Translations under genes and position numbers: made by a program
Shown: in pieces, positions 13,404-24,672 of the stretch
Position numbering within the stretch: position 1 is the first letter of the stretch
Layout of the letters: each line of letters begins with the position of its first letter
The notes under the pieces: model-generated
Told to the model about the DNA's origin: nothing
The model's input: only the letters and a program-made list of their open reading frames with translations
Databases searched by the model: none
Assembly (NCBI GenBank): GCA_003342895.1
Contig: PTFA01000275.1
Span: forward strand, 434,001-498,000
Direction of reading: 5' to 3'
Length of the DNA: 64,000 nucleotides
From: Casuarius casuarius
Lineage: Eukaryota; Chordata; Aves; Casuariiformes; Casuariidae

Positions 13404-15190
13404 TGGATCACAAAATCACACAGTTGCTGAGTTGGACAGGACATTTGGTAATCATCCACTCTCACCCTCCCACTCAGAGCAAAGTCAACTATAGCAGATT
13501 GCTCAGGGTCACATCCTTTCAGGTTTGAATATCCAAACTTCCCTGGGCAAATAGCCTCAGTGTTCAACCACACTCACGGTAAGTTTTTTTTTTTTTCTCC
13601 TGCTTTTTAAGTGAAATTTCCTATATTCCCATTTGTGCCTATTGCCTTTTGTCCTTTCACTGGACACCGTTGTGAAGAGTCTGGATCTGTCTTCTTTACT
13701 CCTCCCCATCAGGTATTTATACATATTGATAAGATCTCCTCTGAGTCATCTCTTCTGCAGCCTAAACAGAGAAGAGAAGGAAGATGCTCCTCTTAATCAT
13801 CTTCCTGGCCATTTACTGGACTTGCTCTGGTAGGCCCATGTCTCTCTTTTACTGGTGAGCCTAGAGCTGGACAAAGCACTCCAGATGTGGCCTCATGAGT
13901 GCTGAGTAGAGAAGAAGGATCACCTCCCTCAACCTACTGGTGACACTCTTGCTAATGCTGCCCATGAAGCCTTTGACTGTCTTTGCTGCAAGGGCACATT
14001 GCTAGCTCATGTTCAGCTTGGTTTCCCACATCCTTCTCTTCAAAACTTCTCTCCAGCTGGGTGGCCCCCAGCCTGTCCTCATGCATGGTGTTATTCCTCC
14101 TCTGGTGCGGGACTTGGCATTTCCCTTTGTTGAACTTCATGAGATTCCTCTCTGCCCATCTCTCCAGCCTGTTGAGGTCCCACTGAATGGCAACACAACC
14201 ATCCGGTGTATCAACCTCTCCTCCCAATTCTGTATTGTCTGCAAACCTGTGGAGAGTACACTGTGTCCCATTATCCAGGTCACTGATGAATAAGTTGAAC
14301 GCTACTGATTCCTGAGGCACATCACTGAAGACTGGCCTCCATCTGCACTTTGTGCTACTGATCGCAACCCTCTGAATCCAGCAGCTCAGCCAGTTTTCAA
14401 TCCACCTTACTGTCCCCTTATTTAGTCTGGATTTCATCAGTTAATCGAAGAGCATGTTATGGGAGACAGTGTCAAAAGCCTTACTAAAGTTGAGATTAAG
14501 AGCTTCCACTGCTCTCCCCTCATCCACCAAGCTAGTCACCTCATCGTAGAAGCCTATCAGGTTGTCAAGCATGATTTCCCCTTCATAAATTCATGCTGAC
14601 TACTCCCAATCACTTTCTTGTCCTTCATATGATTGGAAATGGCTTCCAGGAGGATTTGCTCCTAGGGATCAAGCTGTCTGGTCTGCAGTTCTCTGGATTC
14701 GTCTTCTTGCCCGTCTGGGATATAGTGGTGACATTTTCTTTCCTCCAGTCCTCAGGATTCTCCCGATCGCCAAAACTTTTCAAAGATAATCAAGAGTGGC
14801 CTCACAATGAGATCTCCATTACCACTCTTGGGTGCATCCCATCAGGTGCCATGGACTTGTGTATGTCCAGTTTGTTTAAACGTTCCTTAACCGTGACCCA
14901 AGGAGTACCTTTGCCTTTTCCAAATACTTTGGCACCAGACTCCTCATCCCATTCAGCAGCAGGTCCACGTTTCCCCTAGCTTACTTTTTGCTGCTAATAT
15001 ACCTATAGAAGCTCTCTTGTTGCCTTCCATGTCCCATGCCAGATTCAGCTCCAGGTGGGCTTTGGCTTTCCTAACCGACTCCCTGCATCCTCAGACAGTA
15101 ACTCTATATTCCTCACAGATAACCTTACCCTGCTTCTTGCATGCTTCCGTTTTATGTTTGCATTTAACCCCTTGAGTAATCATGTAGCCC
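13404..15190 (-). mobile_element. CR1 LINE, 3' part of a split copy
   Basis: A minus-strand CR1 that starts with the terminal 'ggatcacaaaatcacacag' and extends upstream through much of the reverse-transcriptase ORF. Landmarks on the plus strand are 'agagctggacaaagcactccagatgtggcctcat', 'tgagattcctctctgcccatctctccag', 'gtcaaaagccttactaaagttgag' and 'tggaaatggcttccaggagga'. The element is interrupted at 15190 by an LTR-like insertion and resumes at about 16144. Counting both parts, about 2.1 kb of CR1 is present, one of the two longest copies in the window. Confidence 0.92.
13952..14437 (-). pseudogene. CR1 ORF2 reverse-transcriptase remnant
   Basis: A 161-codon open stretch on the minus strand, inside the CR1 copy at 13404-15190. 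It matches the thumb end of a CR1 reverse transcriptase: a VAFNLFISDLDNGTQCTLHR region, then FADNTELGG (a degenerate form of the FADDTKLGG catalytic box, second Asp changed to Asn), then LMKFNKGKCQV. The altered catalytic box and the disrupted frame on both sides show it is dead. The intact protein would also carry an N-terminal endonuclease and the rest of the RT domain. Confidence 0.85.
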
Positions 15191-16143
15191 TGTAATACAG
15201 TATTTTCATTGCTAGTCAGGGATCATAAGCTTTGTACTGAATTTACAAGGCCCCAGGACTGAGGCTTTTCAGGCTTGCTCTGTCTGGACTTTTCCTGACC
15301 TGTCTGCAGCTTTGTTTTGCTTGGCTTAGCTGTGACAGCAATTTCTCTAATTGACCAGGTGTCTAAGGCCAATTTGTTTTACTTCAGTTTATCTTCGTAT
15401 GGTACAACCATAGTTTATTATATATGTTGTTGTAACAAGCAGCTATTCTATGTAGACTGAGCTATTTACAACTCTAACACAATGATGTAATGCAGAGAAA
15501 GACAGGCCTGGTATGATAGCAGAGTGCTTCAGCAGAGTACAAGCCTGGGATGGTAAGAGATGGGGCAAATGCTTGGCACTGGAGACCCCACAACTATAAA
15601 CAACCCATCCATGGTCAGTTAAAGAGCCAAGGCTGGTTTTAGGCACAACAGAGAACAAAAATAGCATCTAGTGCGCATAAAAGGAACCACAAATAGTAAA
15701 TTTGGATGTAAAATGGAGCTGCAGACCAATGAAGAAAGGTATACAAGCATGTTAGCAAACATGTAAAAATTATCCCAAATAGACCCTAGCGCAAGGAAGG
15801 AGAAACCATCAATGTAAATATTATATTCCTTCCAGAGACAGACTCCAGATGCTGACAACTCACCACAACACCCCTCCTCACACACCTGAAACTACCAACC
15901 TTAAGACCTAAAGGAGCAGTGGAAGACCAAGACAACACCAAAAAAAAAAAGGGTAGAAACTAAGAAGTGTGTATATAACTATGTTAACCGTATTATTATT
16001 CTTTCCTTTTCTGGAACGATTGGATCTGAACTAATAGTGACTAGCCTCTTAAGATTTCAACTGCACTAAAAATAAATTCTTGACCTTCCTTGCACATAAG
16101 GTGTACTTCTTCTTTGCCCATAAACAAGATTTTGAGCGTAACA
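15191..16143 (+). mobile_element. LTR-like insertion splitting a CR1
   Basis: A 953-bp segment that breaks an otherwise continuous CR1. CR1 sequence stops at 15190 and resumes at about 16144 ('cttgctcatccatgcaggtctcctg'). The insert begins TGTAATAC and ends GCGTAACA, i.e. the TG...CA ends with short inverted termini typical of an LTR. It has an AATAAA at about 16071, near its plus-strand 3' end. It has no internal ORF, so a solo LTR is the simplest reading. The flanking bases (agccc / cttgc) do not form an obvious target duplication, which is the main weakness of the call. Confidence 0.6.
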
Positions 16144-16430
16144 CTTGCTCATCCATGCAGGTCTCCTGCTACCTTTGCTTGACTTCTTGCACATAGGAAT
16201 GGATCACCTTTGAGCTTGCAGGAGGTGATCCCTGAAAGTCAATCAGCTCTTCTGAACCCCTCTTCTCTACAGGACTGTCTCCCATGGGATTCTTCCCTAC
16301 ACATCCCTGAACAGGCCAAAGTCTGCTCTCTTGAAGTCCAGGATTGTGATCCTGCTATTTGCCCCCTCAGGATCCTGAACTCCACCATCTCATGGCAGCC
16401 AAAGCTGCCCCACCTTCACAACCCCAGCAC
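16144..16430 (-). mobile_element. CR1 LINE, 5' part of the split copy
   Basis: Continuation of the CR1 interrupted at 15190. On the plus strand it reads through 'ctcatccatgcaggtctcctg', 'gagcttgcaggaggtgatcc', 'aacaggccaaagtctgctctcttgaagtccag' and 'ggatcctgaactccaccatctcatggcagccaaagctgcccc'. The last block corresponds on the minus strand to the end of the endonuclease domain and the linker to the RT. The frame is decayed. Confidence 0.85.
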
Positions 16431-16494
16431 ATGTAATCATTGGATTAGTCATGTCAGAAAGCTTATCCCCGCCTTGCCACTTTCCTCTCCATAT

Positions 16495-16745
16495 ATGGGC
16501 ATTTTGTCCATATATGCACCTAATCCCATCTTGAATTTGCCGTTGTATCTGCCTCACTCATTCCTGTCGCAACCAGTTCCAGAGGTTGTCCACTCACTGT
16601 GTTAAAAGAGGTATAGTTTCCTCTCTATTTTAAGCTGATCTCTTAAGAGATTTTATGAGTGATCCTTAGTGCTAACTTGGTGAATAACACTTCTGTGTTC
16701 ACCTTATGCAATATTTATGCACTGCCCTATGATATCAGAAATCTC
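16495..16745 (-). mobile_element. Ancient CR1-type LINE fragment
   Basis: Plus-strand landmarks 'tcttgaatttgccgttgtatctgcctc', 'aaccagttccagaggttgtccactcactgtgttaaaagaggtatagtttcct' and 'ttggtgaataacacttctgtgttcacc' match the 3' portion of old amniote CR1 families, in minus orientation. It is a different family from its neighbours at 13.4-16.4 kb and 16.77 kb, so at least three CR1 insertions are stacked here in the same orientation. Confidence 0.65.
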
Positions 16746-16768
16746 AGTTATGTCTGATTTCAGACAAC

Positions 16769-17240
16769 GGAATCATAGAACAATTGAGGCTGGAAGGAAT
16801 CTCTGGGAGATTCCCCCAAAGCAGGACTGACTTAGATCAGATTGCTGCCTGCTGTCCAGTCGAGTTTTGAACGTCCCCGAAGATGAAGATTCCACAACCT
16901 CTGCAGGCAACCGGCTCCAGTGCTTGCACATCCTTGAGGATGTTCTTAGTATCCTCTCCAGACGTAGAAACTTTACCCCACATGCTTTCTCCAGAAAGAA
17001 AATGCAGACATTGAATAAAACTGGTCATACCAGCCATCCCTGAGGGGCCCCACTGCAGCCTTTTCTCTATTATCAAAGGTCACCATAAAATCCTACCTTT
17101 TTCCCCCCAACTCTTTAAACAATTTTCAGTCCCTAATAAGACCTTTCCTCCAGTTTCCGAGCACCATTCCTCAACAGGTTTTGCGGCTGGACTTTGCAAA
17201 AGGCTTTAGGACAGAGCTCCTTTACTGACAGTCCCCAACT
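16769..17240 (-). mobile_element. CR1 LINE fragment, old subfamily
   Basis: Starts with the CR1 3' terminus 'gaatcatagaacaattgaggctggaaggaatctctgggag'. It continues through 'attccacaacctctgcaggcaaccggctccagtgcttg' and, after an apparent internal gap, 'ggggccccactgcagcc' and 'ggactttgcaaaaggctttaggac'. The last two are RT-coding landmarks on the minus strand. A GC-rich repeat module abuts it at about 17245. Confidence 0.75.
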
Positions 17241-17244
17241 GCTT

Positions 17245-17432
17245 TGCCGGGACAGGGGAGCACCGCCACCACCGGCTGGGGGCAGCGGCCCTGCAGGCCC
17301 CGCCTTCCCTGCGAGGGAGAGGCGGAACAATGGCACTTTGTGTCATGGGCAGGAGAAACAATGGCCCTTTGTGTGGCGGGGTGGGGGTGGGCGGATCCCC
17401 AGGAGGCAGCCATGGGTGGTGCCGGGGGCATC
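17245..17432 (-). repeat. GC-rich interspersed module, copy A
   Basis: A block much richer in G+C than its surroundings. Its reverse complement matches two plus-strand blocks at about 50.4 kb and 63.6 kb. Shared pieces, read on the minus strand, are 'ggctgcctcctggggat', 'ccaccccgccacacaaagggccattgtt' and 'ggcggtgctccc'. In this copy the palindrome-like AACAATGGCMCTTTGT occurs twice (17326-17341 and 17357-17372, 31 bp apart), against once in the other copies. There is no credible ORF. The family is unknown to me; the U3 of an LTR or a short non-autonomous element are both possible. Confidence 0.65.
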
Positions 17433-20400
17433 CTCTGTCATTCCTGCTAAGTTGTTACTTTAGTAATAAGCGTGGCAACGCTGGTATGCCCCTAAATATC
17501 CCCTTCCACCAGGTTTCTGAATTGCCTCTTAAATCAAGCTTGATGTTTGATGCCAAGCATTCTAGTTCTGCAATTCTACTTTTTTAGTTTTCTAGAATTA
17601 GTATAAAAGAATTTGTCAGTCTGCTGTTTTGTTGTCCAGTACCTAGGCCAGTCAGTTGGCATTGTAGGCAGTCTGATTTGCCTTACCTATTTATTGTGTC
17701 TGTGCAGTTTGTTTTCATCCTGGCCTTTTCAGAAGCTTACTGGACATTAGCCACATCACCCTGATGCATTACATCAAGCCAAAAAAAAGCACTTTTCCGT
17801 AATCGGCATTCCCTCTCTTTTACTGAAAATACTCTTCCAACATATGTCTATTCTCAGTGCCAGTAGATTGGCTCTGTTCTAGTTAAAGCCAAGCCTATCC
17901 TCCCTGTAACAGAGTCTGCAGGCCTTGCATGGGTAGCCAGCAGTGTTGCAAAGGTCGTTGCATAAGATCTGGCCTTCCTGCTGGGGAGAGCTCCAGCAAC
18001 CTGAACTTCACCCCTAAAAGGTTCCTCCTGCATTCTTCTGTGCTATTGCTACCAGTGTGGATTAGGGGAATTCGTTCTGCTCTTTCACCTCAAATAGCCT
18101 TATTTGGTGATCTCTCGTATCACAAATTCAGCAATCGATGTGACTAATAACCAAATTACCACTACCAGCTCAAGCTTCTTCCACCCTTAAAAATTCCCTC
18201 TGCTACAGGTGTATCCTCTGGGTCAGTGAACATTGACATAAACTGGAAGGTGGATCTTGTAAGAGAGCTTAGATTTCTCCTTCCCAGCTGGATCGACTCC
18301 TTTCCTGAGACTCATATCCTCCTTAGCAACACAAGAGCTCAGCAGCACAAGAAGGTGGGGCTGCTCTGTGACATGCCTGACCTTATCTGCAAACCTTTTT
18401 GTTTCTCAGATGTTCCAGTTCATCATTCTCATCTCAAGAGAGCAAAACTGTTCTTACAGGGTCAGGAGTTCCCTGAATTGCATACACTTTCAAAATATAC
18501 CCCTCTGGTAGGAAATCAAAACTGTTGCAGTGCATGAAATAAACTGTTAAAACAAGCCCCCAGTGTGTTTCTGGGCATCTGCTTGCATCTTCAGCTTAAA
18601 ATGTGGTTAGTTTTTGAAAGTTTACACCAGTGTAGCTTCTCCTTTGATTAAAAGATTAAGATCACACTGTCCTCTTACCACACCCTACCTCTTAAATAAA
18701 TTAACAAAAAAGAAGGCGTGGTCTATCTGAGTAGTTGTTATATGTTAGGTTCAGATATACCTAAAACTGTGGAGAAGAGGGCAAAGAAAAGTGAACTTCA
18801 TACTGTTATAGATTGCCATCCCCAATACAAACTAACCCATTTACTGCACTCTCTTCGTTGCTCAGCAGCTGCATTTTTATTCTCTCAGGCCAAAGGAAGC
18901 TCTACCTCCTCATCAGGATCCACAAGGATCACCTTGATAAGCCAATCTTTTTCATATCCCGAAGCAACCAAACACTAAGCAAACACAGACTCAAACACTG
19001 ACCCACAATGCAATACCACCACCAAAACAACATCCAAACCTGAAACTCACCAAGCTTACTGGCTTCCAGGAGTTATCCTCAGTTGTTCTGCCAGTCCTTC
19101 CCATGACAAACTGCCAAGGACACTTCATTGTTTTCTGTCTCCTACTCACTACTCTTTTTGAAGTGCTAAGGGAAAACTGAATGTCAAAAACATGGAGCAG
19201 CTATAAATTTAAACCATGCCCAAGTTAGATTTTCTAGTACACAGTGGGACTGGAACTGGATAGTAGCTATAAAGGGTGCTTTGTTTCCTCTTTTTCCAGT
19301 CTAGCCAGTTTCACTCCTCATTAGATATCTTGTCTCCAGCTCATCTCAGACACAATACTCACAATATTTCTACCTACATCTTCCCACTCAAGTACTTCTG
19401 TTATTGAATTCATAGGCCCTGCTATCTGTGAGTATCTGCTCAGTAGGATTAAACGGCATTATTCCATAAAAAGTTCAAGTCATCAGCTATGCAGAAGAGG
19501 GCGTATAAGGCCTCATGATTTTATTACAAAAAAAAAAAAAATCAGAGTCACAGGCACACTACTGGAGATGTTAAATCCCCAATGAAATGGAGTGCTTGAA
19601 CACATGAACCTGGGAGAAGGGAAGGGAAGAAATTTGCTCATGGGAAAGAGGGGACGGTAGCCAGAAGTCTGAAACACAGTAGCAGAACTTATTTCAAGAG
19701 AATTAGAATGCTGCAGGAAATCAATCAATGGATTTCAATTTGTTATCTGGTATAATTATGTTGTCCATGAATGCTAACTAAAAAAAAGTAAGCTACTCTA
19801 AGTAGATTTACATTTAATATGCATGTTTACTGGGAAATTTTGAAAGGCTCCCAAATAAAAAAAATCTTTGAAAACCACTTAGTAGATAAAGTTGATCAGC
19901 CTCTGCCCTGGATTCTGAGCAGCAAACCTCAGAGTTCAATGTCAGATCTCCTTTTATCATAGAATCACAAATATAAAGCAATATGAATAAAAATATTGCA
20001 AGAAAATTCAATTAATTTTATTATTCTGAAGTTAAACTTGTGTTAACTGGTCCAATTTTATCATTCTATATTTAAATACATCCAAATGTCAGCTGTGGGA
20101 TATTTAGCACCTTTCAAGTATTCTCATCTATGATTATTTCCTTTTCAAATATCTCCTTATAGTATTATTTCTTGATCCAATGTATGCTGTTATGCTAACT
20201 TACATTAACTAACACAGTTTAAGACCTATGTAAAGTTCTACCTATTTGAAAACAAGAAGATGTATCAGGATCTCTACTGAAACAAAGTACTTCAGCTTTT
20301 TGTTGATCTGCATTTGGATATTTCATATTTCCTAAGTCATTGCAGTATTTCAGTGAAAATTAACCTGAAATGTAATGCAGATTCAAAGAATATGGCTAAA

Positions 20401-23186
20401 ACATGTAGAATATTTAAGACTGTGCTTTATTTTGAAGTATATTTCTTAAAATAAAAGCAAGCTTGGCTAGCTGTGAGTGAGCAGGGCACTGTAAAAATAT
20501 ATGTGAAAGTGTATGCTGACTCAGAATATATATGTAAGATCATGATCTGTAAGATCATGACTGCATGACTCATATATATTGACAACTCCTACTGTAAGAA
20601 GTTATTCTTGTCCAAAGCTTTTTTTAAAAAAGTGATTTTTTGTATCTACTCAGTGCGACTCACTATCATGCATCACCTAGTAAAATAATGGATATGTTCA
20701 ACGTAGTCCTCAAAGGGCCTTTGTGAAGACAGCAGTGCAAACAAGCATCACTTGTCATATTTCAGGTCAAGACCAATGCCACTTAATAAATAAGGGTTCA
20801 GTCAGTAACCCAAACAAACAAACAAAAAGTGCAGAGTTCCAAATGGGCTGTTAATGTTATACTGTAGACACCTCAAGTTCTGGTGTCTGAATCTGAGGAT
20901 GAATGCCATTTTGAGAGCCCTATATTTTAAAAGCATTTATGAGTCAGGAATGCAAGTTCATTAAGCTAAATTAAGAGAAAAATAGTGTTGTTTTCTGTGA
21001 CTTTTTTTCTTTTAAGGTCTAACTTAGCATCCATCGTACTTACTAATTTTTAAAGTCCTTTTGTACTAGGTACTGTAAGAGAAGTGTATGCCCTCATATA
21101 CAGTTCCTTCTTGTAAGCTGTCTGTGATCTCCAGCTATCACTGTCAGCAATGATTCTTATGAAGTGATAATGATTGATAGATTTATTTTTAAAGAAATTG
21201 TAGTAAGTATGGATGCATAAGTGCACACATAACCCAAATACCTAGGATGTATATATCTACCTATTAGATACCTTCTGAAGTATAATCTACCTCTCTATTA
21301 CAGATTCTTAAATGAACAGGAGTTTTTGATCTTAAACAGAAAGGAATTAAACTGCATTTGCTCTGGAAACCACCTCTTATTGCTCAGACATACAAGATAT
21401 GCCAGTGCTTCTGTATTTATTGGAAAACAAACATATTTTATACAAAGCATTTGTTTTATTCACAAAGCAACCCGGAAGGAAGTTCTATTCAGTGTTTGTA
21501 GATTCTTTAAAACACATTCCTTTTCCCCACTATTCTTCCTTATGGGTTAAACTGCTTTTTCAGCATTGCCCAGCACAGGAGACAAAGAAGCACCAGAGTA
21601 CCAATGAAGGCATCCGAAAGAAGCTTGCAGGAATGTACTGTATTTTGGAGGGTTTTTCTTTTTCTTTTAAAGTACCTTATCTTTTCACCCAGAGTATGGT
21701 CTGATGCTGAAAAGCAAACAGTTCTGTAACTCCAAATTCTATGTGCCCATTTCCTCAGCGCAGGATATAGATATAACATGCTGTACAAGAAAGGCTTTCA
21801 TTACCTCTCCTACTACCAAGCTTCACTGTCCTTCTAGGTATTGTTTTGGCACACTATTGCCATAAGCTAATGAAAGAAGAACAGTATAACTAAAGTCTGC
21901 CACTATTCTACCATTTTCCATCTTTATCTTTCCTTATATTATTGTCTTACCTGTGATTTTGGGCAGGTTAGAGATTTGAGAAATGTTCCCATTCTCATTT
22001 TCTTCTCATCTTCAAGATATCTCAGTCTTATTACCTGGGGTATTTTCTGTTCCTGAGATCTTGACACTATTCACTCATTTCTGATTGCCTAATCCTACTG
22101 CTGCTGTCATTGGTCCTTCTGTGAAAATACCATTCATCTTCCTGGCTACGTTTAAGGATATGATAGATCCAGTCCTGAAATTTTATCTGTTATCAAAAAC
22201 TACTTCAAATAATAAGATGCCACGCGCCTTTTTCCAGTGCTTTACAACAACAATACACCATTTTATATGTGATACAAATATAGAAAGCTATAGCAAGAAA
22301 TTCAGGAGATAAGCTATTTGTGTTTCAATTCTTAATAAATTGCATTTTGGTGGTTCAAATGTCTGAAACAAAAATGAGTAAATAAAAGACAAAAACTACT
22401 TAAAATAAACATTTAAGACTAGAGCATGTAGTTGGAGATTTGATATTAAGAAAACTAGGATCCACTGTTTGTATATAATTTGTGATTATGAAGGAGTATT
22501 GCAGAACCAGCTTCAAATGAGTAAGTCCAGGAGAGAGAGATACCCTATTCTAAATAAGAGACTGAAAGAGAATGATGTGTGAAATCTAATCTAATGACAG
22601 ATCCAAAAAAATCCGACTTGCCTTCCCACAGACAAGGAGCTACAACATCAAAAAAAAAAAAAAAAAGTGAGTGGAATATAAAGTTTGGAGTTAAGCATTG
22701 AGCTTTGCTGGACAGTACCTAGACTGTAATACTAAAAGGAGCCACTACTGCCAAAAAGGAGGTTTTTTTCTGTTAGAGGAAAGCATATAAGAATGGACTT
22801 AGTACTTCTTGTATGGGTTATGTATGCATAAGGTATATGTGCTAGACTGGGCTCGTTAGGGAATTTTTAGCACTTCCTTAAGTTCAGTAGATTTTTTAAA
22901 AATAAGAAGACACCATAAATAGACTGCTTGGGCTAGGGCAATTCTAAGAATGAAGAAAACAGAAAATGTAAAGTTCCTAGAGAATTTTCAGAGGGAATGG
23001 AAGAAATATTCATCTTGAATTTTAAGCTTTTTCAATATGATGTTATAGCTAGATTGAATTTTTGAAAAATTGATATGGATTTAGTCTGAATGCCCACATA
23101 AATTTGTGTTAGGCCCACACATTCATTTCTGGGTCTGTGCCTTTACTATCTAGTGCCAGAATTATAAAGGAAGATTCACAAAAGGG
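17433..23186. other. Unassigned non-coding DNA
   Basis: The part at 17440-18560 has more even base composition and could be the 5' region of an old minus-strand LINE, but I could not confirm it. The 103-codon plus frame at 18226-18537 has no recognised domain. From 18560 to 23186 I see unique A+T-rich DNA with a small palindromic cluster at 20525-20580 and an A-run near 22650. Confidence 0.5.
20525..20580. repeat. Short compound palindrome with direct repeat
   Basis: Arms aatatatatg (20525-20534) and catatatatt (20571-20580) are perfect reverse complements. Between them the 12-mer gtaagatcatga occurs twice in direct orientation (20534-20545 and 20549-20560). No function is inferred. Confidence 0.7.
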
Positions 23187-24010
23187 TTTGCAATGCATGA
23201 TAAATTACAAATGCTTTACAGAATTGGTGGGAGGTATTGTCACTCAGGTAGTCCTGAGAGCCTTGTAAAGCCATCTGTTGAGATAAAATTACGAGGGAGG
23301 AAGTCATGAATAGCAGCTGATCTTGTAACCACAAATGTGCTATTTATCTCTAACCTAGTTTAGCAATAACATAAACTAGATTTAGGAAGTTCTGAAGATT
23401 ATCACAAGTAAATAGGAATGTGAAATGAAGGCTGACTCTCTGCAGTGGATGTGATGACATCTGTGATTAAAAAGAAGTAATTAGTTTTGCATAGCCCCTA
23501 GAAGATCACAGAGAGCTTGCAAAGAGTGATTGCTGGGGTAGTATAGTGCACAGAAAAAATCAACAGACAAGGAGGTCCTGGCCTAACATCATCCAGGAAC
23601 AGCACCAGGATCCAAGAAGCAGCATCAGAGCAAGACTCCTCTATAAGGATGTGGAAAATGCAATCAACAGTCTCTTAGCCATTATATAGTTTGTTTGTAA
23701 TAGACACAGAGTTAAACTGACATACTTGTAGTTGTTGAGAGAGAGAAAGAGAGAGAGAGAGAGCGGGGGAGAAAGAGAGGGAGAGAAGGAGGGAGAAAAA
23801 GGGAGGGAGAGAGTCACACCATCGGTGGCAGGTTGTACTACTCTGTGCTTGGAATGTTTATTATGGTAAGCCAGAATACCTATTTGTTCCTCCTGTAGGC
23901 TTCTTTCACCTACCTTTTTAAGGAACCAGCTGGTAGGTGCACCGAAAATATCCCTTCAGTCTGCTGACTCCATGAGTGACAGTAATCCTCACATGGTATG
24001 CAGCAGGACA
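23187..24010. repeat. Unclassified 0.8-kb dispersed repeat, copy 1
   Basis: A direct repeat of the segment at 49265-49995. Shared stretches in the same order are 'taaa(t)tacaaatgctt..acagaat', 'gggagccttgtaaa.ccatctg', 'ataaactagattta.gaag.tctgaagatta', 'aggaatgtgaaatga.ggctga', 'cacagagagcttgca', 'aaggaggtcctggcct..catcatcc', 'aacagtctcttagcca', 'ttgtaatagacacag' and 'cccttcagtctg'. It differs from copy 2 by a GA microsatellite at 23741-23812 and other indels. No ORF, poly(A) tail or clear TG...CA termini allowed classification. Confidence 0.8.
23741..23812 (+). repeat. (GA)n / GGGA-rich purine microsatellite
   Basis: A purine-only stretch, starting as (GA)n and grading into GGGAGA-type units. 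It lies inside copy 1 of the 0.8-kb repeat at a point where copy 2 reads 'catagataataaag', so it grew or was inserted after the copies separated. Confidence 0.9.
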
Positions 24011-24499
24011 GCAATTCAGATTATGTATGCTCTAGCCAGACATGATAAGAGAAGCCTTTGGAGGGACTCAGGAATGGGAGGGCTTCCTAGCTTTTCCAGA
24101 GAGTGCTGACCCCTATGTAAGCAGCATGCTGCAAGAATGATCAGAATATACTGTACACAACCAGTGACAAAAGGCAGAGAATAGTAATGTCTTGATACTC
24201 TTCAGTTTCAAGGTTAGTATTAACTGGAAAGCAAATACACCTGATTGGAGGCAAATGACATAACAACTCAAACTGCAAAGGTTAAATGTGTGCAGAGTTC
24301 CAAAGCTGCTTACGGTATGGGAAAAAAATGAAACAAATCTGCACAGTCAGGATAAGGAAAGAATTTTAACTGTGAGATATACAGTCATGTTACCTCAATA
24401 AATTCAATGTCATGTCATGTAGACTGTTAAGAAACAACTGCAACACATGACTGACACAGAAGTTATTGGGACAAACCAGATGCCATCTCAAAAAGAAAT

Positions 24500-24672
24500 C
24501 ATGGAACAAAATGTCCATGGAATCTCCATCCTTGGAGATATTCAAAACAAGACTGGACAAGGCTCTGACCAACCTTATCTAGCTTTGAAGTTAGACATGC
24601 TTTAAACAGAAGGTTTAACTAGATGAACTCCAGGAGTCCCTTGAAAACCAATCTTTTTTATGATTCTATCTG
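24500..24672 (+). mobile_element. CR1 LINE 3' tail fragment
   Basis: Contains 'catggaatctccatccttggagatattcaaaacaagactggacaagg', then a diverged 'aactagatgaactccaggagtcccttgaaaacc' and a terminal 'atgattctatctg'. This is the last part of the CR1 3' UTR in plus orientation. It is only about 170 bp long and strongly 5'-truncated. Confidence 0.85.

Noticed and set aside
16210..16605. 131-codon plus-strand frame
   Set aside because: It lies on CR1 sequence in minus orientation; the plus reading is antisense LINE.
18226..18537. 103-codon plus-strand frame as a host exon
   Set aside because: No splice signals in frame and no recognised domain; it may lie in the 5' part of an old LINE, but I could not confirm that either.
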